A stretch of 64,000 nucleotides of DNA from Polycyclovorans algicola TG408 (GTDB lineage Bacteria > Pseudomonadota > Gammaproteobacteria > Nevskiales > Nevskiaceae): the NCBI RefSeq assembly GCF_000711245.1, contig NZ_JOMH01000001.1, forward strand, positions 2,970,830 to 3,034,829, given 5' to 3'. The number at the start of each line of letters is the position of its first letter. Within the stretch, counting starts at the first letter, position 1. This document shows, one piece after another, positions 20,947-29,446 of the stretch. The notes under the pieces are model-generated. The model had not been told where the DNA came from and did no database searches. It was given only the letters and a program-made list of their open reading frames with translations. The position numbers were made by a program, and so were the translations under genes.

Positions 20947-22002
20947 ATGACTGATCATATTCAGACAACTACCGGTGTACTGGAACCTCGCGTCCCGGCG
21001 CGCTACTACCTGCGCATGGCCGAGCTGCTGGTCACTCAAGGCGTCGATGTCACCGCGCTGCTGCAGTCGGTGGGCCTGCGCCCGGCCGCGCTACAACTGC
21101 CTGATGCAAGCCTGACACTGTCTCAGCTCGAAACGCTGCTGGCGGCGGTGATGACCCTTCGACCTGACAGCGCCCTGCCGTTTCACCTGGGACGCAGCCT
21201 CAAGCCCAGCGCCCACAGCTTGGTCGGCTACGGCATGCTCAGCAGTCCGACGGTCGACCATGCGCTGCGTTTTGTGGCGCGTTATTTCAAGCTGGTGATG
21301 CCCACCTTCCGCATGCGTTACCGCAGCGGCGGTGGCCGCGCCGAGTTGCTGTTTGAGCCGGTGCAGCCGATGAGCACGCTCAATCTGCACTTTCATCTCG
21401 AAGCCATTGCCGTCGCGGCGCATCATGAGGTGCGCGATTTGCTGGCGGCACCGATGCCGCCACACCGGATAAGCCTGTCGATTCCCGAACCGCCACACGT
21501 CGCCCTCTACGCAGGGCTGGAGAACGCCCGGTGCCACTTTCTCGCGGGCGAGGCCCCGGCTGTTCGGTTGCAGTTCGAGGCCGACTTCAGTCGGCATGCC
21601 CCGGCGATGGCCGATCACAGCGCGCTGCGCGCTGCCGAAGCGCAGTGTCGCATTCTGCTCAGGGGCCAACGCGGCCAGGATGGCGTGGCCAGCTGGACGC
21701 GGATGATGTTGCGCGAGGCCCACGGTGGCATTCCGCAGTTGTCCGACCTTGCTCGCACCCTCAACCGCTCGCCGCGAACGCTGGACCGCTACCTACAGCG
21801 CGAAGGCCCCGGCTTCCGCGCGATGGCCTTGGCACAGCGCATGGACCGCGCCCGCGACATGTTGATGGCAGGTGACCTCAGCGTCACCGAAATCGCCCTG
21901 GAGCTTGGCTACAGCGACGCCAGCAACTTCACCCGCGCCTTTCGCAAGCACTTTGGCGCGCCGCCAAAAAGCCTTCGCGCCGGTCGGCCGAGCCAACAAT
22001 GA
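20947..22002 (+). CDS. AraC-family transcriptional regulator, probable alkane regulator
   Basis: 351 residues from the ATG at 20947. The N-terminal two thirds (ARYYLRMAELLVTQGVDVTALLQSVGL...) match the arabinose-binding-like domain of OruR/ArgR-type AraC proteins. The C-terminal 100 residues hold two helix-turn-helices, the second reading LSVTEIALELGYSDASNFTRAFRKHFG. The divergent position from alkB makes it the likely activator of alkane oxidation; the inducer is unknown, probably an alkane or its oxidation product. A gene of this family in this position is common in alkane degraders. It could also control the neighbouring RND cluster. Confidence 0.88.
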   Translation: MTDHIQTTTGVLEPRVPARYYLRMAELLVTQGVDVTALLQSVGLRPAALQLPDASLTLSQLETLLAAVMTLRPDSALPFHLGRSLKPSAHSLVGYGMLSSPTVDHALRFVARYFKLVMPTFRMRYRSGGGRAELLFEPVQPMSTLNLHFHLEAIAVAAHHEVRDLLAAPMPPHRISLSIPEPPHVALYAGLENARCHFLAGEAPAVRLQFEADFSRHAPAMADHSALRAAEAQCRILLRGQRGQDGVASWTRMMLREAHGGIPQLSDLARTLNRSPRTLDRYLQREGPGFRAMALAQRMDRARDMLMAGDLSVTEIALELGYSDASNFTRAFRKHFGAPPKSLRAGRPSQQ

Positions 22003-22217
22003 GCCAGCCGCCCCAAGCCTGTGAATCGCCGGGTATTTTTTGACTTTATCCCCAACAGTCTTTACCCTCGCGAAGCACTAAAACCGTCGTTTGTCAAGGC
22101 GACTGCATTGGGGCGGGCCCAGGTTCCGCAGTGGCAAGGGAAACCATCGTCATTCGAGGAGCGGGCCCCCGGCGCGCCACCCGTTGTCCTGTTTTATTAC
22201 CGATTGAGGCACATCAC

Positions 22218-23072
22218 ATGGCGACAAAACGCGAAGAGGCTGGCAAGGGTTTACTGGGTGCACTGAGGAAGGCCGTGCAGAAGGGCACTGACCAGGCCAA
22301 GTCGCTGACCACGACGCGCAACGCTGCAGTTCCGGCCAAAGGCGGCAAAGCGGCACCCGCCAAAGCCGCGGCCTCATCCGCCACTCGAGAAAAGACCCCA
22401 CCGCAATCCAAGACGAAAGCCGGCGCACCGGCGAGGGCAAAAGGGATGACCAATCCTACGACGAAGCCGGCGAAAGCCGCGACCGTCGCCAAATCGGCCA
22501 AGACCAAGACGGCAGCCAAGCCCGTGAAAGCGGCCAAGCCGGCCCCGGTCAAGGCCGCCTCGAAGCCAGCCAAGCACGTCAAGCCCGCCAAAGTCACACC
22601 CGCGGCGCCCGCCGCCGGCAAGGCCAAAACAAACGCCAAACGCGCAACCAAGCCTGCTGCCAAGCCGTCATCACTGGCCAAGCGGGCTTCTGACCGGGTA
22701 AGCGACGCCGGCAAGTCGGCCAAGGCCAGCACGCAGAGCGCCGCCAAGCAGGTCAGCACGACCGCCAAGGCGGCCGGCAAAGCCGTCTCCAAGCAGGCGG
22801 CGCCGCACGTCGAGCAGGCCAAAAGCAAGGTCAAGCAGGCTGGCAGCGCGGTGCAAAGCGCCGTCAGGGTGCCGCTGTTCAACGGCCATACCAAGGCCCG
22901 CGAAATGGCCGACAGCGCACGCATCCGCGTTGGCACCGCCATGCAGGCCATTCGCCCCAATCCGGAGTCGCGCGCGTTCATGGCGACATCGCGCGGCAAG
23001 CGTATTGCAAAGGAACAAGCCAAAGCCGAGGCCGCAGCGGCCCGCAAGCCTGACGAGCCGGGCGCTGCTTGA
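22218..23072 (+). CDS. Histone H1-like, Lys/Ala/Pro-rich DNA-binding protein
   Basis: 284 residues from the ATG at 22218, which has GAGG 8 bp upstream. About residues 30-230 are low complexity, built from many degenerate KPAKAAK, AAKPAP and KAASK units, strongly basic and without hydrophobic segments. This resembles the C-terminal tail of histone H1, bacterial Hc1/AlgP/PhaF-like proteins. A short ordered end (about 240-284) contains RVPLFNGHTKAREMADSARI and could be a dimerisation or granule/DNA-binding part. Probably cytoplasmic and nucleoid-associated. Which of these families it belongs to cannot be fixed because the repeats dominate the comparison. Stand-alone gene. Confidence 0.6.
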   Translation: MATKREEAGKGLLGALRKAVQKGTDQAKSLTTTRNAAVPAKGGKAAPAKAAASSATREKTPPQSKTKAGAPARAKGMTNPTTKPAKAATVAKSAKTKTAAKPVKAAKPAPVKAASKPAKHVKPAKVTPAAPAAGKAKTNAKRATKPAAKPSSLAKRASDRVSDAGKSAKASTQSAAKQVSTTAKAAGKAVSKQAAPHVEQAKSKVKQAGSAVQSAVRVPLFNGHTKAREMADSARIRVGTAMQAIRPNPESRAFMATSRGKRIAKEQAKAEAAAARKPDEPGAA

Positions 23073-23080
23073 CACGCAGC

Positions 23081-23097
23081 GGCCCCGCGCCGGGGCC
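23081..23097 (+). terminator. Possible terminator hairpin after the H1-like gene
   Basis: GGCCCCG (23081-23087) and CGGGGCC (23091-23097) form a 7-bp all-GC stem with a 3-nt loop 8 bp after the stop codon. There is no T-run, so it may only be a stalling hairpin. Confidence 0.3.
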
Positions 23098-23150
23098 GGC
23101 GTCAGCCTGTGAATCGCACGGCACGCCGGCCCTGGCGGCACAATGAGCGG

Positions 23151-24083
23151 ATGCCCCTGACCCTCGAACAAAGCACCGCGTTGTGCCAACTGCTCGGTGA
23201 TGCCAGCCGCCAACGCCTGTTGCTGTTGCTCGAGCAGTTCGAGCTGACCACCGCCGAACTAACCACCGTCACCGGACTGGCACAAAGCCGCGTGTCGACC
23301 CACCTCGCGCGACTCAAACGCGCCGGGCTCATCCACGATCAACGCAGCGGCGCTTCAGCGCGCTACAGCGCCACCCAGGACGGGGCAGCGCAGCCCGTTT
23401 GGGCGCTGCTGCGCGAGGGGCTGGACGACCCGCAGGCGCTGCTTGATCGCGAACGCGCCGCCGAGTGCATCCTGGCGCGCAAGCACGGCCGGACCTGGGC
23501 CGAGTCGGTGGCCGGACGCATGGAGTTGCACTACTCCCCCGGTCGAACCTGGGAGGCCACCGCTCGCGGCCTGATTGGCCTGATCGAACCCGGTCGGGTG
23601 CTCGACATCGCCAGCGGTGACGGCGTGCTCGCCGAATTGCTGAGCGAAGAGGCCACGTCAGTCGACTGCGTCGACATCAGTGAAGCCGTGGTGGCGGCCG
23701 GCCGAGCCCGACTCGCCCACCATGCCAACGTTCGTTTTCACTGCGCCGACATGCACGATCTACCGTTCGCCGACGCCAGTTTCGACACCGTGTTCGTGAT
23801 GCACGCGCTGGCCTACAGTCGCATGCCCGCCGAGGTGATCGGCAATGCCTGCCGGGTATTGGCGCCGGGCGGTCGGCTGGTGGTGGTGGCACTCAAATCG
23901 CATCAACACGAGGCGGCCATGGCCGCGTTCGACCACCAGAACATGGGCATTGAGCCGGCGGCGCTGCGCAAACTGCTGTCCGCCAACAAGCTCAAGGTCA
24001 ATGCCTGCCGCGTCACCTCGCGGGAGCTGCGGCCACCGTATTTCGAAGTGGTGACGGCGCTGGCGCTGCGCCCTAAAAGCTAG
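23151..24083 (+). CDS. ArsR-type regulator fused to a class-I methyltransferase
   Basis: 310 residues from the ATG at 23151. Residues about 1-90 are a winged-helix ArsR domain (ALCQLLGDASRQRLLLLLEQF then LAQSRVSTHLARLKRAGLI). Residues about 130-305 are an SAM-dependent methyltransferase: motif I VLDIASGDG, acidic VDCVDIS, and FHCADMHDLPF. No metal-binding Cys pairs are seen in the sensor helix, so metal sensing is unlikely; SAM or SAH is a better guess for the ligand. Fusions of this kind are known beside methionine/SAH-cycle genes, but here the neighbours are an H1-like gene and an IS. The TAG stop is formed by the TA target of the IS630 insertion plus the first base of the element. Confidence 0.85.
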   Translation: MPLTLEQSTALCQLLGDASRQRLLLLLEQFELTTAELTTVTGLAQSRVSTHLARLKRAGLIHDQRSGASARYSATQDGAAQPVWALLREGLDDPQALLDRERAAECILARKHGRTWAESVAGRMELHYSPGRTWEATARGLIGLIEPGRVLDIASGDGVLAELLSEEATSVDCVDISEAVVAAGRARLAHHANVRFHCADMHDLPFADASFDTVFVMHALAYSRMPAEVIGNACRVLAPGGRLVVVALKSHQHEAAMAAFDHQNMGIEPAALRKLLSANKLKVNACRVTSRELRPPYFEVVTALALRPKS

Positions 24084-25259
24084 TGTCCTTTAACAAAAGT
24101 TCATAGAACGATTATGAGTGACCGTTGTCCATCTTCCCTGACTTGAGGGAGGATGCGGAGATGACGGGACGCAAACCCATTGGGCTGGAGCTGACACCCA
24201 CCGAGCAATCGGAGTTGGAGCAGTGGGCTCGTCGTCGCAAGACGCCGTCGGCGGACAAGCAGCGTGCGCAGATCATTCTGGGGTGCAGCCTTGGATTGTC
24301 GGGCCGCGAAGTGGGACAGCGCTGCGGGGTGACGACGCAAACCGTGTCGAAGTGGCGGCGGCGTTTTGAGCAGTACCGGATCGCGGGATTGAGCGATGCG
24401 CCGCGCACGGGTCGACCGCGCACGATTAACGACGACAAAGTGTCGGAAGTCATTGAGAAGACTTTGCATAGCCGTCCAGCCAAGGCGACGCACTGGTCGA
24501 CGACTTTGATGGCCGAAGAGACTGCCCTCAATGCCATGGCAGTCAGCCGCATCTGGCGCGCCTTTGGGCTCAAGCCGCACCGGCTGGAAACCTTCAAGTT
24601 GTCGACCGATCCGCACTTTGTTGACAAAGTGCACGACATCGTCGGTCTGTATCTGAATCCGCCAGATCGTGCCTTGGTGTTGTGCGTTGATGAAAAAAGC
24701 CAGATTCAAGCCCTGAACCGTACCCAACCTGGCTTGCCGTTGCGTTTCGGGTCTGCCGAAACCACGACCCACGACTATGTGCGACACGGCACGACGACCT
24801 TGTTCGCAGCGCTGGATATCGCCACCGGCGAAGTCATTGGTCGCTTGCACCGGCGGCATCGCAGTGCGGAGTTCCTGGCGTTCCTGCGCGCACTGGATCG
24901 TGAGGTGCCCAAGCACCTCGATATTCATCTCATTCTCGACAATTACGGCACGCACAAAACCGAAGCGGTCCGCGCTTGGTTTGCCGCCAGACCGCGCTAT
25001 CACCTGCACTTCACCCCGACCTCAGCTTCCTGGCTCAATCTGGTAGAACGCTTTTTCTCGCTGTTGTCACAGCGGTGGATCAAACGTAACGCCCACACCA
25101 GTACCAACGACCTTGAGCGATCCATCCGCCACTACCTCAAAACCTACAACCAGGACCCCAAACCCTTCGTATGGCGCAAATCCGCCGATGAAATCATCTC
25201 GGCTATCGCCCGCCTCTCTGATCGAATCAATAATAAAGTGAACTTTTGTTAAAGGACAC
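24083..25259 (+). mobile_element. IS630-family insertion sequence, copy 1
   Basis: 1177 bp between TA dinucleotides at 24081-24082 and 25260-25261. The ends are perfect inverted repeats: GTGTCCTTTAACAAAAGTTCA inward from the left and its complement at the right (21 bp). TA duplication and a single DDE transposase gene are IS630/Tc1 hallmarks. The second copy at 56768-57944 is the same length and differs by at least one base (24473). Insertion is exactly within the stop codon of the preceding gene. Confidence 0.95.
24161..25252 (+). CDS. IS630-family transposase (copy 1)
   Basis: 363 residues from the ATG at 24161, preceded by GGGAGG 8 bp upstream; an in-frame TTG at 24125 would add 12 residues. 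N-terminal helix-turn-helix ([24 protein letters not shown]) followed by a DDE catalytic domain: [19 protein letters not shown] and [10 protein letters not shown] supply D, D and E. No frameshift or internal stop is seen, and the copy is probably active. It differs from the other copy by one residue (Arg instead of Gly in [10 protein letters not shown]). Codon use is similar to neighbours. Confidence 0.95.
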   Translation: MTGRKPIGLELTPTEQSELEQWARRRKTPSADKQRAQIILGCSLGLSGREVGQRCGVTTQTVSKWRRRFEQYRIAGLSDAPRTGRPRTINDDKVSEVIEKTLHSRPAKATHWSTTLMAEETALNAMAVSRIWRAFGLKPHRLETFKLSTDPHFVDKVHDIVGLYLNPPDRALVLCVDEKSQIQALNRTQPGLPLRFGSAETTTHDYVRHGTTTLFAALDIATGEVIGRLHRRHRSAEFLAFLRALDREVPKHLDIHLILDNYGTHKTEAVRAWFAARPRYHLHFTPTSASWLNLVERFFSLLSQRWIKRNAHTSTNDLERSIRHYLKTYNQDPKPFVWRKSADEIISAIARLSDRINNKVNFC

Positions 25260-25261
25260 TA

Positions 25262-26091
25262 GGCTGTGTCGTCACGAGATATGATAAGCGCTCCTTAAGG
25301 CCACAACGAGCGATCTTATGAAGGAGTCCTTTCGTCGCCACGATCTTTCGGATCGAGACTGGGCGTTGCTTGAACCCCATCTGCCTGGTCAAGCCGGGCA
25401 GTGGGGCGGCGTCGCCAAGAACAATCGCCAGTTCATCAATGCGGTCCTGTGGATTGTGCGGACGGGGGCTCCTTGGCGCGACTTGCCTCCGGCCTACGGC
25501 GATTGGAAAAACACGCATCGACGCTTCTGTCGCTGGCGCGATAGCGGCGTGTGGGAAGCCTTGCTCGACCGCTTGATCGACGAGCCTGACTTCGAGTGGT
25601 TGATGATTGATGCCAGCCATTGCAAGGTTCACCCTCATGCGGCCGGTGCTCGCGGGGGCAATCAAGGCATCGGTCGTACAAAAGGGGGCTCAACACCAAG
25701 ATACATCTGGCCGTGGATGCGCATGGTATGCCGGTCCGAATCCTTGCTACAGAAGCTACCCGAGCGGATTGTGTGGAAGCTTCAACCCTGATCCAAGGCT
25801 TCAGTGCCGAGCACCTGATCGCTGACAAGGGTTATGACAGCAACACAATCATTGAGCAGGCTCAAGCACAAGGAATGCGGGCGGAAATCCCCCCGCGCAA
25901 GAACCGCAAGGTGCTACGCGAATTCGACAAGCACCTGTATCGTCAGCGGCACTTGGTCGAGAATGCGTTCTTGCATCTCAAGCAATGGCGTGGCATCGCC
26001 ACGCGTTACGCCAAGAACCTGTCCTCTTTCCTCGCCGCTGCCCAGATTCGATGCATGGTCCTTTGGCTCACAATCTCGTGACGACACTGCC
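25262..26091 (+). mobile_element. IS5-family (IS427-like) insertion sequence
   Basis: 830 bp bounded by TA at 25260-25261 (shared with the IS630 right end) and 26092-26093. Terminal repeats GGCTGTGTCGTCACGAGAT (25262-25280) and ATCTCGTGACGACACTGCC (26073-26091) match at 18 of 19 positions. A two-frame transposase fills the interior, as in the IS427 group of IS5. It inserted either next to or before the IS630 element, using the same TA. Confidence 0.9.
25318..26081 (+). CDS. IS5-family transposase, made by programmed frameshifting
   Basis: The first frame (25318-25791) encodes the N-terminal part to the first catalytic Asp (WLMIDASHCKVHPHAAGARGG). The reading then continues one frame back from about 25683 to 26081 with GLNTKIHLAVDAHGMPVRIL, ADKGYDSN and RHLVENAFLHLKQWRG, supplying the other D and the E. 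The shift is at the A4G5 run 25680-25688, giving a fused product of about 254 residues. A -1 shift at such a run is the normal control mechanism for the IS427 group, so this is probably functional rather than broken. Confidence 0.88.
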
Positions 26092-26093
26092 TA

Positions 26094-26290
26094 GGAAAGA
26101 GGCGCGAGTTTTGGTCATTCCAAATAAGCGCCGATTGACGCCACATGGCGCGATTTGGGCCGCAACCCGAAGGGCCGGGGCCATTTTGAAGCAGGGTCGT
26201 CGTTACTCGGGGGTTTGCGTACACCTGTACGCCGCACCCCTCGCGCCTCGCCCTGCTTCAAAATGACCTCCGGCGCAGACGTGAGACTTG
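26094..26290. repeat. Structured intergenic repeat with nested palindromes
   Basis: Non-coding stretch between the IS5 element and dnaQ. CATTTTGAAGCAGGG (26182-26196) and CCCTGCTTCAAAATG (26251-26265) form a perfect 15-bp outer stem. Inside, GGGGT/ACCCC and GCGTACA/TGTACGC (26217-26232) make an inner stem. The flank shares blocks with the element at 49786-50051: GGTCATTCCAAAT (26113-26125), CATGGCG (26144-26150) and GCAACCCGAAGGG (26162-26174) occur in the same order there on the opposite strand. It is therefore probably a degenerate member of a repeat family. No protein is encoded. Confidence 0.65.
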
Positions 26291-26309
26291 ATCAGCGCTC
26301 CCCAAGCCC

Positions 26310-27029
26310 TCAAACGCTGTCTTCAACCCAGCGCAGCGGACCCTTCTTGGCGATGGCCGCCAGCCGCGCGCGGTGCGCAGCCCACTCGGCGTCGCTGGGG
26401 GCGATCACCGGCATTGGCCCGTCGGGCAGTGGCCCGAGGTGCTCGAGAAAGCGCGATGCCCCGAAGTTACCCTGCTCGGACACCAGGGCAAGGTCGGATT
26501 GGCCCCCGGTCATCGTCAGAAACACGTCGGCCAGCAGCCGCGCGTCGAGCAGCGCGCCGTGAAAATCGCGGCCCGAGTTGTCGACACTGAAGCGCTTGCA
26601 CAGCGCGTCCAGGCTCACCCTTTGGCCCGGCATCTGTTGCCGCGCCATCGTCAGGGTGTCGGTGACGGTGCAGACCTCGGAGAGCCGGCGCTCGAAGCCG
26701 GCCTTGGCAAACTCCGAGTCGAGAAAGCCCATGTCGAACGGCGCGTTGTGAATCAGCAGCTCGGCGCCTTCAAGATAGGCCCAGAGGTCTTTGGCAATCT
26801 CGGCGAAGCGCGGCTTGTTGGCCAGAAAATGTGTGGTCAGGCCGTGCACGTCAACCGCACCCTCGTCGATCTCGCGATCAGGGTTCAGGTACTGGTGAAA
26901 GTCGTTGCGGGTGAACCGGCGTTTGACCAACTCGATGCAGCCGATCTCAATGATGCGATGGCCCTCGCCCACTTCCAGACCGGTGGTTTCGGTGTCGAGC
27001 ACGACCTGTCGATGGGCCGGGTGCGTCAT
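26310..27029 (-). CDS. dnaQ: DNA polymerase III epsilon subunit (3'-5' proofreading exonuclease)
   Basis: 239 residues of DEDDh exonuclease. [21 protein letters not shown] holds the first two acids (Asp12, Glu14), [13 protein letters not shown] the third, and [14 protein letters not shown] the His and last Asp. The C-terminal tail after the exonuclease domain is where epsilon binds the alpha subunit. Its ATG overlaps the rnhA stop by 4 bp (ATGA), so the two are translationally coupled. The rnhA-dnaQ pairing beside gloB and the YafS-like gene matches enteric gene order. Confidence 0.95.
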   Translation of the reverse strand: MTHPAHRQVVLDTETTGLEVGEGHRIIEIGCIELVKRRFTRNDFHQYLNPDREIDEGAVDVHGLTTHFLANKPRFAEIAKDLWAYLEGAELLIHNAPFDMGFLDSEFAKAGFERRLSEVCTVTDTLTMARQQMPGQRVSLDALCKRFSVDNSGRDFHGALLDARLLADVFLTMTGGQSDLALVSEQGNFGASRFLEHLGPLPDGPMPVIAPSDAEWAAHRARLAAIAKKGPLRWVEDSV

Positions 27030-27478
27030 CGCGCGCCCTCAAGTCCCCGGTTGGCCAGGGCGTCAGCTGCTTCGTTGCCGGGATCGCCGGCATGGCCTTT
27101 CACCCAGCGCCAGTCCATGTGATGTCGCTGGCAGGCGCTGTCGAGCCGCTGCCACAGGTCCTGATTCTTCACCGGCGCGCCGGCCGCGGTCTTCCAGCCA
27201 CGCCGCTTCCAGCCCGGCAACCATTCGGTCAGGCCTTTCATGACGTAGGTCGAGTCGGTGCACAGCGTGACGGCGCAGCGGTCCTTGAGTGCGTCCAACG
27301 CCTCGATGACCGCCATCATTTCCATGCGATTGTTGGTGGTGGCCGTCTCGCCACCGGTGAGTTCGCGGCGGCGATCGCCGTAAATCAGCAGCGCACCCCA
27401 GCCGCCGGGGCCTGGATTACCGCGACAGGCGCCGTCGGTGTAGATCAACACCTTCTTTTCAGGCGTGTCGGCGCTCAT
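27026..27478 (-). CDS. rnhA: Ribonuclease HI
   Basis: Degrades the RNA strand of RNA-DNA hybrids. 150 residues; the four catalytic acids are visible: Asp in [17 protein letters not shown], Glu in [13 protein letters not shown], Asp in [10 protein letters not shown], and Asp in [12 protein letters not shown], with His in KGHAGD. Usual length for bacterial RNase HI. It overlaps the upstream methyltransferase-like gene and the downstream dnaQ by 4 bp each. Confidence 0.96.
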   Translation of the reverse strand: MSADTPEKKVLIYTDGACRGNPGPGGWGALLIYGDRRRELTGGETATTNNRMEMMAVIEALDALKDRCAVTLCTDSTYVMKGLTEWLPGWKRRGWKTAAGAPVKNQDLWQRLDSACQRHHMDWRWVKGHAGDPGNEAADALANRGLEGAR

Positions 27479-28197
27479 TGCGGGCGCTGCGGCAGACGTG
27501 CGACGGCAGCGCCTTCACCGACCGGCAAGCCGATGGCGGCCCGACCGCGCAGGCGCGGTGATTGCGGCAACCGGTTCATCGGAATCACTCGTTTACGTGC
27601 GGTCAAAATGTAAGCGCCCTGCAGGGGCTGTATCAGGCGTCGCAGCCAGGCCCCCTCGCCGTCGCGCAGCGCCGTCAAACCGCGCCAACCCGGCGTGAAG
27701 CGCAGGGTGTCGCTGACCTCGAAATCGAGCAACTCCAACCAGTCGCGCAAACGATGCAAAGACGGCGTGCTGCGCAGAACCGGTACCCGCTGCGCGGCCC
27801 AGCCCCAGCGCAGCCGCCAGTTCCACGGGCTCCACGGATTGAGCCCGACCACCACCAGGCGGCCGCGGTCATTGAGCAGCCTGTGCGCCTCGCGCACCAC
27901 TTCACGCGGCGCGCCGCATTGCCCGAGCGTGAATGGCAGCACTACCGCATCGGCATCGGCGTTGCGCAGTGGTAGGGCGGTGAGCTGCGACCAGACGTCG
28001 GCATGTGCCGAGCGCGGCGTGCCGATGACCATGGTCGGCATCAGCGCCGCTTCGCGTACGGCGCCGGCCACCTCGGTACCACCAACCTGGACCAACAGGC
28101 GGCCGAATAATTCGGGCAGCACCTGGCGCAGGTGTTGTTCGCTCATCTGGTAGAGCCGCTGCAGGCCAGGCAACGACGGCGTGAACAATGTGGCCAT
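27475..28197 (-). CDS. YafS-like methyltransferase-fold protein
   Basis: 240 residues from the ATG at 28197; an in-frame ATG at 28218 is also possible. It resembles class-I SAM methyltransferases in the segment [44 protein letters not shown]. The glycine-rich SAM-binding motif I is degenerate ([10 protein letters not shown]), so catalytic activity is uncertain. The location between gloB and rnhA is that of E. coli YafS, which is the basis for the name. It overlaps rnhA by 4 bp and is probably the first gene of yafS-rnhA-dnaQ, divergent from gloB. Confidence 0.75.
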   Translation of the reverse strand: MATLFTPSLPGLQRLYQMSEQHLRQVLPELFGRLLVQVGGTEVAGAVREAALMPTMVIGTPRSAHADVWSQLTALPLRNADADAVVLPFTLGQCGAPREVVREAHRLLNDRGRLVVVGLNPWSPWNWRLRWGWAAQRVPVLRSTPSLHRLRDWLELLDFEVSDTLRFTPGWRGLTALRDGEGAWLRRLIQPLQGAYILTARKRVIPMNRLPQSPRLRGRAAIGLPVGEGAAVARLPQRPQ

Positions 28198-28284
28198 GAG
28201 ATTTCGATCCTTGCGCATGGGTTTCACATGATAAGCGCGGTTGCCGCCGCGATATGCTCGGGGCCGGTTCAATTGACGAGATCG

Positions 28285-29058
28285 ATGATGAGCAGCGCGC
28301 ATCCCATCCCCATCTTTCAGGACAACTACGTCTGGTGTTGGCCCGCGCCTGACAGCCATACTGCGTGGGTGGTCGACCCCGGCGATGCGGCGCCAGTGCT
28401 CGCGCACCTGAAGGCCCACGGTTGGACGCTGGGCGGCATTCTGGTCACGCATTGGCACCCCGACCACATTGGCGGCATTCCTGACTTGCTGGCGGCCATG
28501 CCCTGTCCGGTCATCGGTCCGGCGGCCGAGGCGGCCCGCATCCCGACACTGAGCCAAAAGGTGGGTGGCGGTGAGGTCCTCGACCTGCCCATTGGCCGCG
28601 CGCAAGTGTTCGACGTGCCCGGCCACACCCTGGGCCACATCGCCTTCTTGATTGACGACTGGCTGTTTTGCGGCGACACGCTGTTTTGCGGCGGCTGCGG
28701 GCGATTGTTTGAAGGCACGCCCGAACAGATGCTGGCCTCGCTCAACCGCCTTGCCGAATTACCGCCCACCACACACGTTGCCTGCACCCACGAGTACACC
28801 CTGTCGAATCTGCGCTTCGCCGCTGCGGTGGAACCCGACAACGCCGACCTTCAAGCCTTTCGCGTCGACGCCGAGGCGCTGCGCGCACAGGGGAAACCCA
28901 CCCTGCCCAGCACCCTGGCACGCGAGCGCGCGCTGAACCCGTTTTTGCGCGCCAACCAGCCAACCGTACGCGCCGCGGCAAGCGCAAGAGCGGGCAAGGC
29001 GCTGCCATCCGAGGCACAGGTTTTCGCCGAAATCAGGGCCTGGAAGGACCACTTCTGA
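28285..29058 (+). CDS. gloB: Hydroxyacylglutathione hydrolase (glyoxalase II)
   Basis: Second enzyme of the glyoxalase pathway, hydrolysing S-lactoylglutathione. 257 residues from the ATG at 28285 (a second ATG is at 28288). Metallo-beta-lactamase fold with the zinc motif THWHPDHIGG, then VPGHTLGHIAF, the FCGDTLFCGGCGRLFEG loop and CTHEYTLSNLRFA; the C-terminal HAGH domain ends the protein. The neighbouring yafS-like/rnhA/dnaQ genes are in the conserved order. The divergent gap 28198-28284 must hold both promoters. Confidence 0.96.
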   Translation: MMSSAHPIPIFQDNYVWCWPAPDSHTAWVVDPGDAAPVLAHLKAHGWTLGGILVTHWHPDHIGGIPDLLAAMPCPVIGPAAEAARIPTLSQKVGGGEVLDLPIGRAQVFDVPGHTLGHIAFLIDDWLFCGDTLFCGGCGRLFEGTPEQMLASLNRLAELPPTTHVACTHEYTLSNLRFAAAVEPDNADLQAFRVDAEALRAQGKPTLPSTLARERALNPFLRANQPTVRAAASARAGKALPSEAQVFAEIRAWKDHF

Positions 29059-29191
29059 GGCGTGTGGACGGACGAACCGGGTGATCGATCACGGCCCGGC
29101 CGACCACATTTTTGGCCAGGGCTTCCCGAAACTGGAAAACCCTGCTAAATAGCCGCCCGAAAGCTTCAACCGCACCCTCGAACGGACAGTC

Positions 29192-29431
29192 ATGGCCCGC
29201 AAACCGAAAAAAGCCGCTGAAAAACCTGCCGCGAAACCGACCGGAAAACCAGCCGAATCCAATGAGGACTATGACGACCTGCCCGACGATGACCTCGACG
29301 GCGACGGCGAAGACATCGACATCGACGAACCCACACCTCCGGCCGTCAAGACACGGGACTGGCGCGACGTCGAGCGGCTCAAGGAGGAGCGTCGGCTGCG
29401 GGCGCTGATCGACGACGATCTGGATATCTGA
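29192..29431 (+). CDS. Small acidic protein, PA3496-like
   Basis: 79 residues. A Lys/Pro-rich start (MARKPKKAAEKPAAKPTGK) is followed by a run of Asp/Glu/Tyr (EDYDDLPDDDLDGDGEDIDIDE) and then RDWRDVERLKEERRLRALIDDDL. The last third resembles the conserved end of the small PA3496 family, which is annotated as putative envelope integrity proteins. The first two thirds are likely disordered. It has no signal peptide. Function not known; the family assignment rests on a short segment. It ends 15 bp before the convergent LOG gene. Confidence 0.6.
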   Translation: MARKPKKAAEKPAAKPTGKPAESNEDYDDLPDDDLDGDGEDIDIDEPTPPAVKTRDWRDVERLKEERRLRALIDDDLDI

Positions 29432-29446
29432 GTTGCCGCCGAAGGT

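Noticed and set aside
25318-26081. Broken (pseudogene) IS5 transposase
   Set aside because: The frame change is at an A4G5 slippery run, as in many IS427-group elements, and both parts keep all catalytic residues, so programmed frameshifting is more likely.
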